Below the pieces are notes generated by a model. It was given only the letters and a program-made list of their open reading frames with translations. It was not told the DNA's origin and did not search any database. From the NCBI GenBank assembly GCA_003210135.1, contig QCNK01000001.1, positions 62,001-126,000 on the forward strand: a stretch of 64,000 nt of DNA, in the 5' to 3' direction. Positions 28,889 through 39,469 of the stretch are shown one piece after another. This DNA comes from Prochlorococcus sp. AG-424-P23. Its GTDB lineage: Bacteria; Cyanobacteriota; Cyanobacteriia; PCC-6307; Cyanobiaceae. The first letter of the stretch is position 1. Every line of letters starts with the position of its first letter. Both the position numbers and the translations under genes were made by a program.

Positions 28889-29905
28889 ATGCAAATTTGG
28901 CCTCATAAACATATCCACACACTCGCTAATTTTTCAATTCAAGATTATGAATCAGTATTCGAATTAGCTGATAAATTTGATGCATTAAAGAATGCAGGAA
29001 CAAAAAAGATACCTGCCTTACAAGGCACTTTGGTAACATCATTGTTTTTTGAAGCTAGTACAAGAACAAAGAATAGCTTTGAACTTGCAGCAAAAAGATT
29101 ATCGGCAGATGTACAAACTTTTGCGCCATCCTCTAGTTCTTTAACAAAAGGTGAAACAATAATTGATACTGCCATAACTTATTCTGCTATGGGGGCAGAT
29201 ACATTAGTTATAAGACATTCATCAAGTTACATAACCTTTGAGATCGCTAAAAAACTTGATGCGATAAATTCTAAGACTTCGGTTCTTAATGCGGGAGATG
29301 GATTACATAGTCACCCTAGTCAAGGATTGCTCGACATCTATACATTAATAAAATTCTTTTCCAAAAAATCACTGGATCCAGAGATTTTAAATTCCAAAAA
29401 AATCTTAATAATTGGCGATGTTAATCATTCAAGGGTCGCAAGATCAAATCTTTGGGCTTTGAGTGCATTCGGCGCTGACGTAATCTTATGTGGTCCTAAG
29501 ACTTTAATACCTGATGAATTTATAAATTTTTTAAAAACCCCTGCGCCCAATCAAAAAGAAGATCCTGTTAAATCAAGAGGCTCTATAAAAATTTCTAGAT
29601 CATTAGAAGAATCAATAAAAATTGCAGATGCAATTATTGTTTTAAGACTCCAGAAAGAGAGAATGATGGAGAATTTATTAAGCAGCATCGATTCATATAG
29701 TTTGGATTATGGCTTAACCCCAGAGAAATTATCTTTGAATAGTAAGGAAATTCCAATTCTTCATCCTGGACCCATTAATAGAGGTATTGAAATAAGCAGT
29801 AAAATAGTAGATGAATATCCTAATTGTTTAATCAATAATCAAGTTTCGAATGGTATACCGATAAGAATGGCTTTACTTTATTTATTACAGAAATACAACA
29901 AATAA
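28889..29905 (+). CDS. pyrB: Aspartate carbamoyltransferase catalytic subunit
   Basis: PyrB joins carbamoyl phosphate and aspartate in pyrimidine synthesis. The 338-residue protein has the carbamoyl-phosphate loop '[18 protein letters not shown]' (about 52-69), '[18 protein letters not shown]' and '[12 protein letters not shown]'. It starts 23 bases after the glycosylase gene. It ends three bases from the convergent ycf20-like gene. pyrD lies elsewhere in this window (62059). Confidence 0.97.
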   Translation: MQIWPHKHIHTLANFSIQDYESVFELADKFDALKNAGTKKIPALQGTLVTSLFFEASTRTKNSFELAAKRLSADVQTFAPSSSSLTKGETIIDTAITYSAMGADTLVIRHSSSYITFEIAKKLDAINSKTSVLNAGDGLHSHPSQGLLDIYTLIKFFSKKSLDPEILNSKKILIIGDVNHSRVARSNLWALSAFGADVILCGPKTLIPDEFINFLKTPAPNQKEDPVKSRGSIKISRSLEESIKIADAIIVLRLQKERMMENLLSSIDSYSLDYGLTPEKLSLNSKEIPILHPGPINRGIEISSKIVDEYPNCLINNQVSNGIPIRMALLYLLQKYNK

Positions 29906-29907
29906 AT

Positions 29908-30249
29908 TTATAGCAACTTAAGACTCTCAGTAAAGAATCCGTAAAATAATCCCAATCTTAAAGAATCCAATAAAAGAACCAAAAATTTATTTTTCCTCTT
30001 TAGTCGAAAACTTCTTCTTAGAACTATTAAAATTTCAATAAAAACTACTGATAAGAAAGCAGCTACCGGGTCCATGATTTCCACAACAGCACTTACCATT
30101 CCAAGAGAACTTCCAAAAAAGTAGCCAATCAAAAGTATAATTATTGATGTTGAATATCTTCGCCATGGATTATTAGCCCAAATACTTATTGTCTGAATAT
30201 TTTCTACAATCTTTAATTGAAATTTTGTCTTTTGAGGTCTTAAAACCAT
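29908..30249 (-). CDS. ycf20: Ycf20 / DUF565 family protein
   Basis: A 113-residue membrane protein. The 'NNPWRRYSTSIIILLIGYFFGSSLG' region and the two hydrophobic segments (about 33-55 and 60-77) match the Ycf20/DUF565 family shared by cyanobacteria and plastids. In plants and algae related proteins affect non-photochemical quenching; no activity is defined. It is cotranscribed with the small gene 11 bases upstream. Confidence 0.82.
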   Translation of the reverse strand: MVLRPQKTKFQLKIVENIQTISIWANNPWRRYSTSIIILLIGYFFGSSLGMVSAVVEIMDPVAAFLSVVFIEILIVLRRSFRLKRKNKFLVLLLDSLRLGLFYGFFTESLKLL

Positions 30250-30260
30250 TATGCTTTAAA

Positions 30261-30461
30261 TTAAGCCGCTTCAGAGTTTGATTGAATTCTAGTATTACCC
30301 TCTACTAATTCAAGTAATACCTCCAGCTGAGCCATAATTCCTCTTAGTTCTCCTGGTTCAGGAAAAAGGTCGTCTTCTTTAATGCTTAACTGCATTTCTC
30401 TTAGTTCTTGCCTTAAATAGCGAATGTGACTAATTACTTGCTCTCTCTTAGTTTGCGACAT
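30261..30461 (-). CDS. Conserved small helical protein
   Basis: A 66-residue hydrophilic protein, probably an alpha-helical hairpin, with 'ISHIRYLRQELREMQLSI' followed by 'GELRGIMAQLEVLLELVEG'. I do not recognise a function. It looks like a conserved picocyanobacterial protein. It lies 11 bases before the ycf20-like gene and is divergent from the DUF2555 gene. Confidence 0.7.
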   Translation of the reverse strand: MSQTKREQVISHIRYLRQELREMQLSIKEDDLFPEPGELRGIMAQLEVLLELVEGNTRIQSNSEAA

Positions 30462-30684
30462 AGTTTTGATTCAAACCATTAACATATTAAATGAGAATTT
30501 TTTGATCAAAGAGAATTTGCATATTTATGACTGAAAATGAAGATAATTGACTTAAAAAAGCTTTAATACAAATATTGTCTTTCTAAAAATCTGCATATTC
30601 TTGAAAGTTTGTAATTAACACTTTTATTTATTTTTAAATAATTACTTGAAGCTTTATTATTAAAGAATATTGGCTTTTCTCAAG

Positions 30685-30906
30685 ATGAAATCCATTTCTG
30701 AAAATCAAATAAGTGAGGAACTAGTAAATTCTTTTGACGAAGAAATGACCCTTGAGCTAGCTAAAAGGCTAGAAGAAGATAACTACAATACTCCATTTGA
30801 TGGTTTAAAAGACTGGCACTTACTGAGGGCTCTTGCAATTAATAGACCTGAATTAACAACTAACTATATCCATCTTCTCGATCAGGAACCTTTCGATGAA
30901 AACTAA
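30685..30906 (+). CDS. DUF2555 family protein
   Basis: A 73-residue protein with the DUF2555 core 'LELAKRLEEDNYNTPFDGLKDWHLLRALAINRPEL'-like block. I chose ATG 30685, giving MKSISENQ; an in-frame ATG at 30670 adds five residues. No function is known. It overlaps coaBC by 11 bases, so the two are coupled. Confidence 0.78.
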   Translation: MKSISENQISEELVNSFDEEMTLELAKRLEEDNYNTPFDGLKDWHLLRALAINRPELTTNYIHLLDQEPFDEN

Positions 30907-32143
30907 AAGTAAGGACTCCAAAATAAAAGTTCTTTTATTAATAACGGGGAGTATTGCAGCTGTAAGAATTCCATTATTAGTTAGCCAATTAGCGAAAGAA
31001 AATTATGAAATAAGATGCGTTTTATCTGAAAATGCAGAAAAATTAATAAAGCCGCTTTCTCTCTCGATCTTGAGTAGAAACCCTTGCATTTTAGAAAATG
31101 ATCAATGGTCAAATAATCAATCAACACCTCTTCACATAGAACTAGGTAATTGGGCTGATATTTTAATCATTGCCCCTTTAACAGCAACAACATTAGCAAA
31201 ATGGGTAACTGGAAATGCAGAGGGATTGATTCCAAGCATCTTAATAGCAAATATAAAGCCAATTATTGTTGCACCAGCAATGAATACACAAATGTGGCTA
31301 AATAAAGCTGTCCAAAAAAATTATGAGAATTTACAGAATTACGAAAATGTTTTGTCTTTACAACCAAGTGAAGGCCTCTTAGCGTGTGATGCTATTGGCA
31401 TCGGCAAGATACCTCCAAATGATTTAATCCAATTAGCTCTTGAATTTATAGCTTCACACAAACAAAATGAATATCGTAAAGATTTACTTAACAAAGAAAT
31501 TTTGATAACTGGAGGGTGCACCTCAGAGAAAATTGACGCGGCAAGACACATTACTAACAAAAGTTCTGGAGCCATGGGCCTACTTCTGTCTCAAGTAGCG
31601 AGGTTCAGAGGAGCACAAGTAAAATATGTCCATGGACCTCTGAAAATCGATAAGAATCTTACTGATGGAATAAAAAGATATGAAATTGAAACTAGTATTG
31701 ATTTAATTAGGGCACTTAATAATGAAATATCAAATTGTGATTATTTTTTCATGAATGCTGCAGTATCTGATTTCAAGATAACCTCTGATACTTCAGATAA
31801 AATTCCTAAAAATAAAATTAATGCTCATTTGAATAAAAACTTTGAGCTAGTCCCAGATATTCTTAAAACATTTAGTAAATCAAAAAAAGATAACCAAGTT
31901 TTTGTAGGCTTTTGTGCTTTTACAGGATCTATCGAAGAAGCACGAATAACAATTAAAGAAAAGATTATCCAAAAAGGTTGTGATTATCTATTCGCAAATC
32001 CAATTGATCTTGAAGGCCAAGGATTTGGCTTTTTGGCACAAAATGAAGGTTGGCTGTTCGATAGGAACAATATGGAACACTACATTAAAAAAACATCAAA
32101 AATTGATTTAGCAAATAAATTAATAACTCAAATTATTTCATAA
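30896..32143 (+). CDS. coaBC: Phosphopantothenoylcysteine synthase/decarboxylase
   Basis: Bifunctional CoaBC (Dfp) makes 4'-phosphopantetheine for coenzyme A. The N-terminal flavoprotein half has 'LLLITGSIAAVRIP' and the substrate clamp 'PAMNTQMW' (about 125-132). The C-terminal synthetase half has 'TGGCTSEKIDAARHITNKSSGAMG' in place of the usual TxGGTxExID, and a 'NAAVSDFKI' loop. Length (415) is normal. It begins inside the DUF2555 gene. Confidence 0.95.
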   Translation: MKTKSKDSKIKVLLLITGSIAAVRIPLLVSQLAKENYEIRCVLSENAEKLIKPLSLSILSRNPCILENDQWSNNQSTPLHIELGNWADILIIAPLTATTLAKWVTGNAEGLIPSILIANIKPIIVAPAMNTQMWLNKAVQKNYENLQNYENVLSLQPSEGLLACDAIGIGKIPPNDLIQLALEFIASHKQNEYRKDLLNKEILITGGCTSEKIDAARHITNKSSGAMGLLLSQVARFRGAQVKYVHGPLKIDKNLTDGIKRYEIETSIDLIRALNNEISNCDYFFMNAAVSDFKITSDTSDKIPKNKINAHLNKNFELVPDILKTFSKSKKDNQVFVGFCAFTGSIEEARITIKEKIIQKGCDYLFANPIDLEGQGFGFLAQNEGWLFDRNNMEHYIKKTSKIDLANKLITQIIS

Positions 32144-32368
32144 AAAAAAATTAAAAAATTTTTTAATTTGTATTTTTTTGTAATCTTAATCATTAAAAAT
32201 AATGTGATAGCTTAAAATGATTCCAGTTTTTTACAATCTAAAAAGCTACGGGTTGTTTCGAGGATTTAAAAGTCCTATCCTTTATGGTCCTTTCCCTTGT
32301 AATATCCGTACTGAACTTATTAGATGACCTTTAATCTATTGTCACAGAAATTTACTGCAACTTTAATT

Positions 32369-33163
32369 ATGAGAATTCGTTCTTTCTTAGCTTTTGTTAT
32401 TTCAATTTGTATAACTTTTGCTTTCGTACCTGTTAAAACATTTGCTTTCTCTGAAAGAGGAAATGCCCAATTCACAGATGTTGTTAACACAGGAAAAGCT
32501 AATGATTGCCCTACATTAGACTCATCTCTTGTCGGGTCAATATCTCTAGGGAATGGAGATAGCCTTAAAGGAATATGCATGCATCCAACAGAAGTTTATG
32601 TAAAAGTTCCTGGTACAAAACGAAAAGCTGCAGAATTTGTTTCTACAAAAATTATTAGTCCTAGAAATAACACCACAGTTACAGAAGTTTATGGAGATAT
32701 AGATTCAGGAACTTTCACAGAAAAAGGTGGAATTGATTTTCAACTTATTACTGTATTAACTCCTGGTGGTTTAGAGGTGCCATTTGCATTCTCAGCAAAA
32801 GATCTTACAGCTGATTTACCTTCATCTATTGAGCCAGGCACTGAGGTTAGTGGTTCAACATTTACACCTAACTACAGAACTGGTGATTTTCTAGATCCTA
32901 AGGCAAGAGCTAAAAATACTGGCGTTGAATATGCTCAAGGCTTAGTTGCATTAGGAGGAGATGACGAAGAACTTGCAAAAGAAAATATTAAAGTTGATGT
33001 AAACGGTACTGGCGTTATTACTCTTTCAATCAACAATGTAGATTCTGACACAGATGAATTTGCTGGTACTTTTGAAGCTATCCAACCTTCAGATACAGAT
33101 ATGGGTTCAAAAGATCCACTTGATGTAAAAATAATTGGAGAGCTTTACGGAAGAAAGGCATAG
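32369..33163 (+). CDS. psbO: Photosystem II manganese-stabilizing protein
   Basis: PsbO is the extrinsic lumenal protein that stabilises the Mn4CaO5 cluster. A signal peptide 'MRIRSFLAFVISICITFAFV' runs to about residue 27, followed by the mature start near FSERGNAQFTDVV. The 'NDCPTLDS' cysteine and 'GICMHPTEVYVKV' cysteine form the conserved disulfide. I chose the ATG at 32369 because it begins the usual MRIR/MRFR signal peptide; the ATG at 32324 would add 15 residues. A strong terminator follows. Confidence 0.95.
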   Translation: MRIRSFLAFVISICITFAFVPVKTFAFSERGNAQFTDVVNTGKANDCPTLDSSLVGSISLGNGDSLKGICMHPTEVYVKVPGTKRKAAEFVSTKIISPRNNTTVTEVYGDIDSGTFTEKGGIDFQLITVLTPGGLEVPFAFSAKDLTADLPSSIEPGTEVSGSTFTPNYRTGDFLDPKARAKNTGVEYAQGLVALGGDDEELAKENIKVDVNGTGVITLSINNVDSDTDEFAGTFEAIQPSDTDMGSKDPLDVKIIGELYGRKA

Positions 33164-33173
33164 ATACTACTTA

Positions 33174-33208
33174 AGAGAAAAAGGGGGTTAAACCCCTCTT
33201 TTTTTTTC
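33174..33208 (+). terminator. Intrinsic terminator of psbO
   Basis: A G/C stem AGGGG...CCCCT with a 6-base loop is extended by an A-run pairing with a T-run of nine. It starts about 10 bases after the psbO stop and precedes sat. Confidence 0.88.
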
Positions 33209-33234
33209 AAAATTTTAATTTATCAATTTAAAAA

Positions 33235-34410
33235 ATGGAATTACAACAAAAAATTAAAACAGATACTAATGGACTAATACCGCCTTATGGAGGGGAACTA
33301 AAAAATTTAATTAGCAAAGATCAAAACCTTAAAAATGATCTTATCTCTAAAGCTACTTATGAGTTTGAATGTAGCGAAAGAAATGCATGCGATGTAGAAC
33401 TTTTGATGGTTGGAGCTTTTTCCCCATTGGAAGGTTTTATGGATGAAAATAACTACAATTCGGTAATTAAAAATAATAGAGATACAAACGGGTTGCTTTT
33501 TGGTTTGCCTATTGTATTTGACTCAAATAATGAAAAAGTAAAAGCTGGAGAGACAATATTGCTTACTTATAAAAAACAAAAAATAGCAGTTTTAGAAGTT
33601 AGCTCTAAATGGGAGCCTGATAAATCCTTAGAAGCTGAACTTTGTTATGGTACAAATTCTTTAGATCATCCTGCTGTCAAGATGATTTTTAACGAGAGAG
33701 GGAGATTTTATATAGGAGGAAGAGTTTATGGTTTCGAACTACCAATTAGAGAATTCCCCTGCAAAACCCCAGAAGAAGTTAGATCTACACTGCCATCAAA
33801 TCATGACGTAGTTGCATTTCAATGCAGAAATCCAATTCATAGAGCACATTATGAATTATTTACTAATGCCTTACTCTCAGATAATGTCTCCTCTAACTCA
33901 GTTGTTTTAGTTCATCCAACTTGTGGGCCAACTCAACAAGATGATATTCCTGGAAAAGTTAGATATTTGACCTATAAAGAATTAGAAGAGGAAATATCTG
34001 ATGAAAGAATAAAATGGGCCTTTTTACCTTATTCAATGCATATGGCAGGGCCAAGAGAAGCTCTTCAACATATGATTATTAGAAGAAATTATGGCTGCAC
34101 TCATTTTATTATTGGTAGAGATATGGCTGGCTGTAAGTCATCATCAACTGGTGAAGATTTTTATGGCCCATATGACGCCCAGAATTTTGCGAATAAATGT
34201 GCAGATGAATTAATGATGCAAACTGTACCTTCAAAAAATTTAGTTTATACGAAGGAAAAAGGATACATAACAGCTGAAGAGGCTAAAGAATTTAATTATG
34301 AAATCATGAAACTTAGTGGTACTGAATTTAGAAAGAAATTGAGAAATGGCGAACCAATTCCTGAATGGTTTGCATTCAAAAGTGTAGTAGATGTTCTAAG
34401 ACGCTCTTAA
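33235..34410 (+). CDS. sat: Sulfate adenylyltransferase
   Basis: Sat (ATP sulfurylase) makes APS from sulfate and ATP in assimilation. The 391-residue protein has the QxRNPxHxxH motif as QCRNPIHRAH (about 197-206) and the second site GRDMAGCKSS, common in bacterial and phototroph enzymes. There is no fused APS kinase. A terminator separates it from psbO, so it probably has its own promoter. Confidence 0.96.
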   Translation: MELQQKIKTDTNGLIPPYGGELKNLISKDQNLKNDLISKATYEFECSERNACDVELLMVGAFSPLEGFMDENNYNSVIKNNRDTNGLLFGLPIVFDSNNEKVKAGETILLTYKKQKIAVLEVSSKWEPDKSLEAELCYGTNSLDHPAVKMIFNERGRFYIGGRVYGFELPIREFPCKTPEEVRSTLPSNHDVVAFQCRNPIHRAHYELFTNALLSDNVSSNSVVLVHPTCGPTQQDDIPGKVRYLTYKELEEEISDERIKWAFLPYSMHMAGPREALQHMIIRRNYGCTHFIIGRDMAGCKSSSTGEDFYGPYDAQNFANKCADELMMQTVPSKNLVYTKEKGYITAEEAKEFNYEIMKLSGTEFRKKLRNGEPIPEWFAFKSVVDVLRRS

Positions 34411-34456
34411 TATTGTTTTATTATTAGTATTATAGATTTATTAAAGATTTTTTATC

Positions 34457-36310
34457 GTGAACAAACGTTGGAGAAACGTAGGACTTTATGTCCTAGCTGT
34501 AATTACTGTCATTTTCATTGGTACTTCAGTTTTTGATAAACCCAGTACTGAAAGTTCTACAAAGACCTTAAGGTATAGTGATTTTATAGAGGCAGTCCAA
34601 GATAAAGAAATCAGTAGAGTCCTAATATCTCCAGATAATGCTACAGCTCAGGTTGTTGAAAATGATGGGAGCAGGTCTGAGGTCAACTTAGCTCCTGACA
34701 AAGATTTATTAAAAATACTGACAGAGAATAATGTAGATATAGCTGTAACTCCTACAAAATTAGCCAATCCATGGCAACAAGCTGTAAGCAGCTTGATTTT
34801 CCCAGTACTTTTGATTGGAGGCCTATTTTTTCTTTTCAGAAGATCCCAAAGTAGTAATGCTGGAGGCGGCAACCCTGCCATGAGTTTTGGCAAGAGCAAA
34901 GCCAGACTGCAAATGGAGCCATCCACACAAGTAACTTTTTCAGATGTTGCCGGAGTTGAAGGTGCAAAATTAGAACTTACAGAAGTTGTAGATTTTCTTA
35001 AGAGTCCAGATAGATTTACTGCAGTTGGAGCAAAAATCCCAAAAGGAGTTCTTCTGGTTGGTCCTCCTGGTACAGGAAAAACATTGCTGGCAAAAGCAGT
35101 AGCTGGAGAAGCAGGTGTACCTTTTTTCTCAATATCTGGTTCAGAATTTGTAGAGATGTTTGTAGGAGTTGGAGCTAGTAGAGTTAGAGATCTTTTTGAA
35201 CAAGCTAAAAAGAATGCTCCTTGCATTGTGTTCATTGACGAAATAGATGCAGTTGGCAGACAAAGAGGTGCTGGTATGGGCGGAGGAAATGATGAAAGAG
35301 AACAAACATTAAATCAACTCCTAACCGAAATGGATGGTTTCGAAGGTAATTCAGGAATAATAATAGTTGCTGCTACCAATAGACCAGATGTCTTAGATTC
35401 GGCTTTAATGCGCCCTGGAAGATTCGATAGACAGGTAACAGTAGACAGACCCGATTACGCTGGAAGATTACAAATATTAAATGTTCATGCGAAAGATAAA
35501 ACACTTTCAAAAGATGTTGATTTAGATAAAGTTGCTAGAAGAACACCAGGATTTACTGGTGCAGATTTAGCTAATCTTTTAAATGAAGCAGCAATATTAG
35601 CAGCTAGAAAAGATTTAGATAAAGTAAGTAATGACGAAGTCGGTGATGCCATTGAAAGAGTAATGGCAGGTCCAGAAAAGAAAGATAGAGTCATCAGTGA
35701 TAAGAAAAAAGAATTAGTTGCTTATCACGAAGCTGGTCATGCACTAGTAGGAGCATTAATGCCTGATTATGATCCCGTAGCAAAAGTTTCAATAATCCCT
35801 AGAGGTCAAGCAGGAGGTTTAACCTTCTTTACTCCAAGTGAAGAAAGAATGGAATCTGGTCTTTACTCTCGTTCTTACCTTCAAAATCAAATGGCTGTAG
35901 CTCTTGGTGGAAGAGTTGCTGAAGAAATAGTCTATGGAGAAGAAGAGGTAACAACGGGAGCTTCGAATGATTTACAACAAGTTGCCAATGTAGCAAGACA
36001 AATGATCACAAAATTTGGTATGAGTGACAAAATAGGCCCAGTCGCTCTAGGTCAATCTCAAGGTGGAATGTTTCTTGGAAGAGATATGAGTTCTACAAGA
36101 GACTTCTCTGAAGACACAGCCGCAACAATTGATGAGGAGGTTTCAGAGCTTGTTGATGTTGCCTACAAAAGAGCTACAAAAGTTTTATCAGATAATAGAA
36201 CTGTTCTAGACGAAATGGCTCAAATGCTAATTGAAAGAGAAACTATAGATACTGAAGACATCCAAGATTTGCTTAACCGCTCAGAAGTAAAAGTCGCAAA
36301 CTATATTTAA
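34457..36310 (+). CDS. ftsH: ATP-dependent zinc metalloprotease FtsH
   Basis: Membrane AAA+ protease, 617 residues, starting at GTG. Two N-terminal hydrophobic segments (about 8-24 and 112-128) flank a short lumenal domain. Then come Walker A GPPGTGKT, Walker [10 protein letters not shown], the second region of homology, and the zinc site HEAGH (about 425). Cyanobacterial FtsH enzymes of this type degrade photodamaged D1, so the neighbourhood of psbO and psbA is suggestive. The KDPG-aldolase-like gene follows after 20 bases. Confidence 0.96.
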   Translation: MNKRWRNVGLYVLAVITVIFIGTSVFDKPSTESSTKTLRYSDFIEAVQDKEISRVLISPDNATAQVVENDGSRSEVNLAPDKDLLKILTENNVDIAVTPTKLANPWQQAVSSLIFPVLLIGGLFFLFRRSQSSNAGGGNPAMSFGKSKARLQMEPSTQVTFSDVAGVEGAKLELTEVVDFLKSPDRFTAVGAKIPKGVLLVGPPGTGKTLLAKAVAGEAGVPFFSISGSEFVEMFVGVGASRVRDLFEQAKKNAPCIVFIDEIDAVGRQRGAGMGGGNDEREQTLNQLLTEMDGFEGNSGIIIVAATNRPDVLDSALMRPGRFDRQVTVDRPDYAGRLQILNVHAKDKTLSKDVDLDKVARRTPGFTGADLANLLNEAAILAARKDLDKVSNDEVGDAIERVMAGPEKKDRVISDKKKELVAYHEAGHALVGALMPDYDPVAKVSIIPRGQAGGLTFFTPSEERMESGLYSRSYLQNQMAVALGGRVAEEIVYGEEEVTTGASNDLQQVANVARQMITKFGMSDKIGPVALGQSQGGMFLGRDMSSTRDFSEDTAATIDEEVSELVDVAYKRATKVLSDNRTVLDEMAQMLIERETIDTEDIQDLLNRSEVKVANYI

Positions 36311-36330
36311 CGCGGAATTTTAAATTTTTA

Positions 36331-36957
36331 ATGAATAATAAAGAAGATTCTTTTTCGGAGTACCTGAAAATTGAGTCTTTTTTTTTACTTATAAAACCTG
36401 AAGATAATATTTACTCAAATATTTCTATGAGAAATTCATTTTTTGAAGAATTAGAAAACTTAGTAAAATTAGGATTGAAGAATATCGAAATAAGTTGGTC
36501 TAACAACGAAAATTGGTTCGATTTTGTATCCGATATCAAAATTAAATATCCAAGAATTAATTTAGGCTCTGCCTCCATAGTGAATAAGCAATCAATAGAA
36601 GATTCTTTGAAAATTGGATTAAATTTTTCGATGATGAAATTTTGGGATAAAGATCTTTTCAATTATGCACAGTCAAAAAATTATTTATTAATTCCAGGAA
36701 TTAATAATTTAAAAGATCTTAAGGAAGCAATAGATTTAAATTGCAAGATTATCAAAATTTACCCAATAAAAAGTAAAGCTAGTTCCATAGATATTATCAA
36801 CTTTGAAAGTATTGATTTTATTGCTGCTGGAGGCTTATCAATAAATGATGTAAAAACTTATAAATCTTTAGGATATAAAGCAATCGTGATTGGAGATAAA
36901 GCTATCAAAAATAAAAAATTTGATCCAAAAATATATGAATGGCTCAAAAATAATTAA
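36331..36957 (+). CDS. KDPG-aldolase-like protein
   Basis: A 208-residue protein with the fold pattern of the Eda (KDPG/KHG aldolase) family: 'LKNIEISW' for strand 2 with glutamate E53, 'LIPGINNLKDL' and the Schiff-base lysine K142 in 'IIKIYPIK', then 'IAAGGLSINDV' near the phosphate loop. The substrate-binding arginine after the LEVT-type motif is absent (serine here), and the CPTGG threonine is alanine. It may be a real Entner-Doudoroff aldolase of an unusual branch or a relative with another substrate. It is 20 bases behind ftsH. Confidence 0.65.
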   Translation: MNNKEDSFSEYLKIESFFLLIKPEDNIYSNISMRNSFFEELENLVKLGLKNIEISWSNNENWFDFVSDIKIKYPRINLGSASIVNKQSIEDSLKIGLNFSMMKFWDKDLFNYAQSKNYLLIPGINNLKDLKEAIDLNCKIIKIYPIKSKASSIDIINFESIDFIAAGGLSINDVKTYKSLGYKAIVIGDKAIKNKKFDPKIYEWLKNN

Positions 36958-36991
36958 ATCAAAGATAATTTAAATTTATTCAACAAGACTA

Positions 36992-38089
36992 CTACTTAGT
37001 TATTAAGTCACATTGAGCATGATTTAGAAGCAAATGATCAGCAAGTACTAAAGCTACCATAGCATCCACCATGGGAACCGCTCTTGGTAGAACGCATGGA
37101 TCGTGTCTCCCTTTTGCTTTCATAAGTACTTCTTTACCTTCAGCATTTACTGTTTTCTGTTCTTTCCCGATGGTTGCTGTAGGTTTAAAAGCTATCTTCA
37201 TTTCGATATTTTCACCATTACTTATTCCGCCCTGTATTCCTCCTGAATTGTTTGATGTTGTTCTTAACTTACTAATATCATCAGACTTGATGAAGGCATC
37301 GTTATGTTCGCTGCCTTTTAAATAAGTTCCAGAGAAACCTGAACCTATTTCAAAGCCTTTAGTGGCAGGCAAAGACATCAAAGCCTTTGCTAAATCAGCT
37401 TCTAATTTATCAAAAACAGGCATTCCAAGACCAGAGGGAACATTTCTTACTAAACATTCAATAACACCCCCGCAAGAGTCTCCTTGACGCTTTAATTCCT
37501 TAATTCTCTCGATCATTTCTGTTGATACCTTTTCATCAGGACATCTAACAATATTAGAATCTATTTTTTTGCGAGAAATCTTCTCTTTATTTATATCAGA
37601 ATCAATATCATGTATACGCTTTACCCAAGATAGTATTTCGGTGTTACAGAAGGTTTTTAATAATTGTTTTGCTACAGCACCAGCAGCTACTCTCCCAATT
37701 GTTTCTCTAGCAGAGGCTCTTCCACCGCCAGAACTTGCCTGAATTCCATATTTCAGATGATATGTACCATCTGCATGAGAAGGTCTAAATACCTGCTCCA
37801 AATTATTATAATCTCCTGGCCTTTGATCCTTATTTCTTACCAACATTGCTATTGGAGTTCCAAGTGTTAACCCTTCCTTTATCCCACTTAATATTTCAAT
37901 TTTATCTTCTTCATTTCTGGGTGTTGTAATGTCACTTTGTCCAGGTCTGCGCCTATCTAATTCATTTTGTATCAGATTCATATCTATTTTTAACTTAGGT
38001 GGACATCCATCAAGGATAACTCCTACTGCACCACCATGTGATTCTCCAAAAGTACTAACACGAAAAATTTTTCCAAAACTACTACTCAT
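36992..38089 (-). CDS. aroC: Chorismate synthase
   Basis: AroC converts EPSP to chorismate with reduced FMN, the last shikimate step. The 365-residue protein starts '[17 protein letters not shown]', and has '[14 protein letters not shown]', '[19 protein letters not shown]' and '[13 protein letters not shown]', all family signatures. Its gene is downstream of psbA on the same strand, but a terminator lies between them. Confidence 0.97.
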   Translation of the reverse strand: MSSSFGKIFRVSTFGESHGGAVGVILDGCPPKLKIDMNLIQNELDRRRPGQSDITTPRNEEDKIEILSGIKEGLTLGTPIAMLVRNKDQRPGDYNNLEQVFRPSHADGTYHLKYGIQASSGGGRASARETIGRVAAGAVAKQLLKTFCNTEILSWVKRIHDIDSDINKEKISRKKIDSNIVRCPDEKVSTEMIERIKELKRQGDSCGGVIECLVRNVPSGLGMPVFDKLEADLAKALMSLPATKGFEIGSGFSGTYLKGSEHNDAFIKSDDISKLRTTSNNSGGIQGGISNGENIEMKIAFKPTATIGKEQKTVNAEGKEVLMKAKGRHDPCVLPRAVPMVDAMVALVLADHLLLNHAQCDLITK

Positions 38090-38149
38090 AGAAATATCAA
38101 ATGTTTTATCTATATATAAACATTATATGAAACTAATTGAAAATTAAAC

Positions 38150-38178
38150 AAAAAAAAGCCCCCATAAGGGGGGCTTGT
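38150..38178 (-). terminator. Intrinsic terminator of psbA
   Basis: A GC-rich stem (AAGCCCCC / GGGGGCTT around ATAA or TTAT) is followed on the minus strand by a run of seven T. It lies about 20 bases beyond the psbA stop. On the plus strand no T-run follows. Confidence 0.88.
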
Positions 38179-38197
38179 GAATTTAAGAACTTTAAGC

Positions 38198-39280
38198 TTA
38201 ACCGATAGCTGGAGCTGAAAGAGCTACTGTTGTAGACTCAGCTGCTGCTAGATCAAGTGGGAAGTTGTGAGCGTTACGCTCGTGCATTACTTCCATACCT
38301 AGGTTTGCTCTGTTAAGAACGTCACCCCATGTAGGAACAATCTTACCGTTTGCATCAACAACTGACTGGTTGAAGTTGAAACCGTTAAGGTTGAATGCCA
38401 TTGTGCAGATACCCATTGAAGTTAACCATACACAAACAACTGGGAATACAGCTAGGAAGAAGTGAAGACTTCTGCTGTTGTTGAAACTTGCATATTGGAA
38501 GATCAAACGACCGAAGTAGCCATGAGCTGCAACGATGTTGTATGTTTCTTCTTCTTGTCCGAACTTGTAACCATAGTTCTGAGATTCTGTCTCAGTTGTT
38601 TCTCTGATAAGAGATGAAGTAACAAGTGAACCATGCATAGCTGAGAATAGAGATCCTCCGAACATACCAGCAACACCAGCCATGTGGAATGGGTGCATAA
38701 GAATGTTGTGCTCTGCCTGGAAAACAAACATGAAGTTGAATGTTCCAGAGATACCTAGAGGCATTCCGTCAGAGAATGAACCTTGACCGAATGGGTATAC
38801 AAGGAATACTGCGAAAGCTGCTGAAACTGGTGCAGAGTATGCAACACAGATCCAAGGACGCATACCTAGACGGTATGAAAGCTCCCACTGTCTTCCCATG
38901 TATGCTGAGATACCAATTAGGAAGTGGAAAATTACAAGCTGGTAAGGACCACCGTTGTATAACCACTCATCTACAGTAGCTGCTTCCCAAATTGGGTAGA
39001 AGTGTAGACCAATAGCGTTAGAAGAAGGAACAACTGCACCTGAGATGATGTTGTTTCCATATAGGAATGAACCAGCAACTGGCTCTCTAATTCCGTCGAT
39101 GTCTACTGGTGGTGCTGCGATGAATGCAACGATGAAGCAAGCCGCTGCTGTAAGTAGGCATGGGATCATTAAGACGCCGAACCAACCAACGTAAATTCTG
39201 TTGTTAGTTGATGTTACCCACTCACAAAACTGTGGCCAACCTTTTAACAGCGAAGAACGCTGCTGCTGAATAGTTGTCAT
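38198..39280 (-). CDS. psbA: Photosystem II D1 protein
   Basis: D1 core subunit of photosystem II, 360 residues. Markers are [20 protein letters not shown], the FHFLIG helix, and [11 protein letters not shown]-like '[10 protein letters not shown]'. Tyr162 (the usual YZ161; this protein has one extra N-terminal residue) sits in LVYPFGQG. The C-terminus NFPLDLA followed by a 16-residue tail is removed by CtpA after maturation. The residue equivalent to 130 is glutamine (GRQWEL). Transcription reads towards aroC, stopped by a strong terminator. Confidence 0.98.
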   Translation of the reverse strand: MTTIQQQRSSLLKGWPQFCEWVTSTNNRIYVGWFGVLMIPCLLTAAACFIVAFIAAPPVDIDGIREPVAGSFLYGNNIISGAVVPSSNAIGLHFYPIWEAATVDEWLYNGGPYQLVIFHFLIGISAYMGRQWELSYRLGMRPWICVAYSAPVSAAFAVFLVYPFGQGSFSDGMPLGISGTFNFMFVFQAEHNILMHPFHMAGVAGMFGGSLFSAMHGSLVTSSLIRETTETESQNYGYKFGQEEETYNIVAAHGYFGRLIFQYASFNNSRSLHFFLAVFPVVCVWLTSMGICTMAFNLNGFNFNQSVVDANGKIVPTWGDVLNRANLGMEVMHERNAHNFPLDLAAAESTTVALSAPAIG

Positions 39281-39348
39281 GAGTTCGTAAAGTATGTCTC
39301 TAAAGTGAGACGTGTAAGTAAAAACGGAAAATATATTCCGCTTCGAAG

Positions 39349-39380
39349 ATTTTAGACCAAAATCGCTAAAAATGTGTAAA
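39349..39380 (-). promoter_or_regulatory. Probable psbA promoter
   Basis: On the minus strand TTTACA (39380-39375) is followed after 18-20 bases by TCTAAAAT, resembling -35 and -10 elements of a strong sigma-70 promoter. The inferred leader is about 60 bases. It was found by eye and not compared with a mapped start. Confidence 0.5.
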
Positions 39381-39469
39381 TATTTTTTCTTTAAGTAAAG
39401 TTATTTTTTGGGAAATAGAAAGAGAGAACTTCCATGTCTTAAGATTTTCTTTGTTATTGAGGATTCAAC

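Noticed and set aside
32148-32169. 22-base AT-only palindrome after coaBC
   Set aside because: A/T-only perfect palindromes arise easily in this base composition. It might weakly terminate coaBC, but there is no G/C stem or clear T-run.
34648-35235. Long open frame on the minus strand inside ftsH (195 codons)
   Set aside because: It is antisense to a strongly conserved AAA module and has no motif of its own; the openness follows from the ftsH codon pattern.
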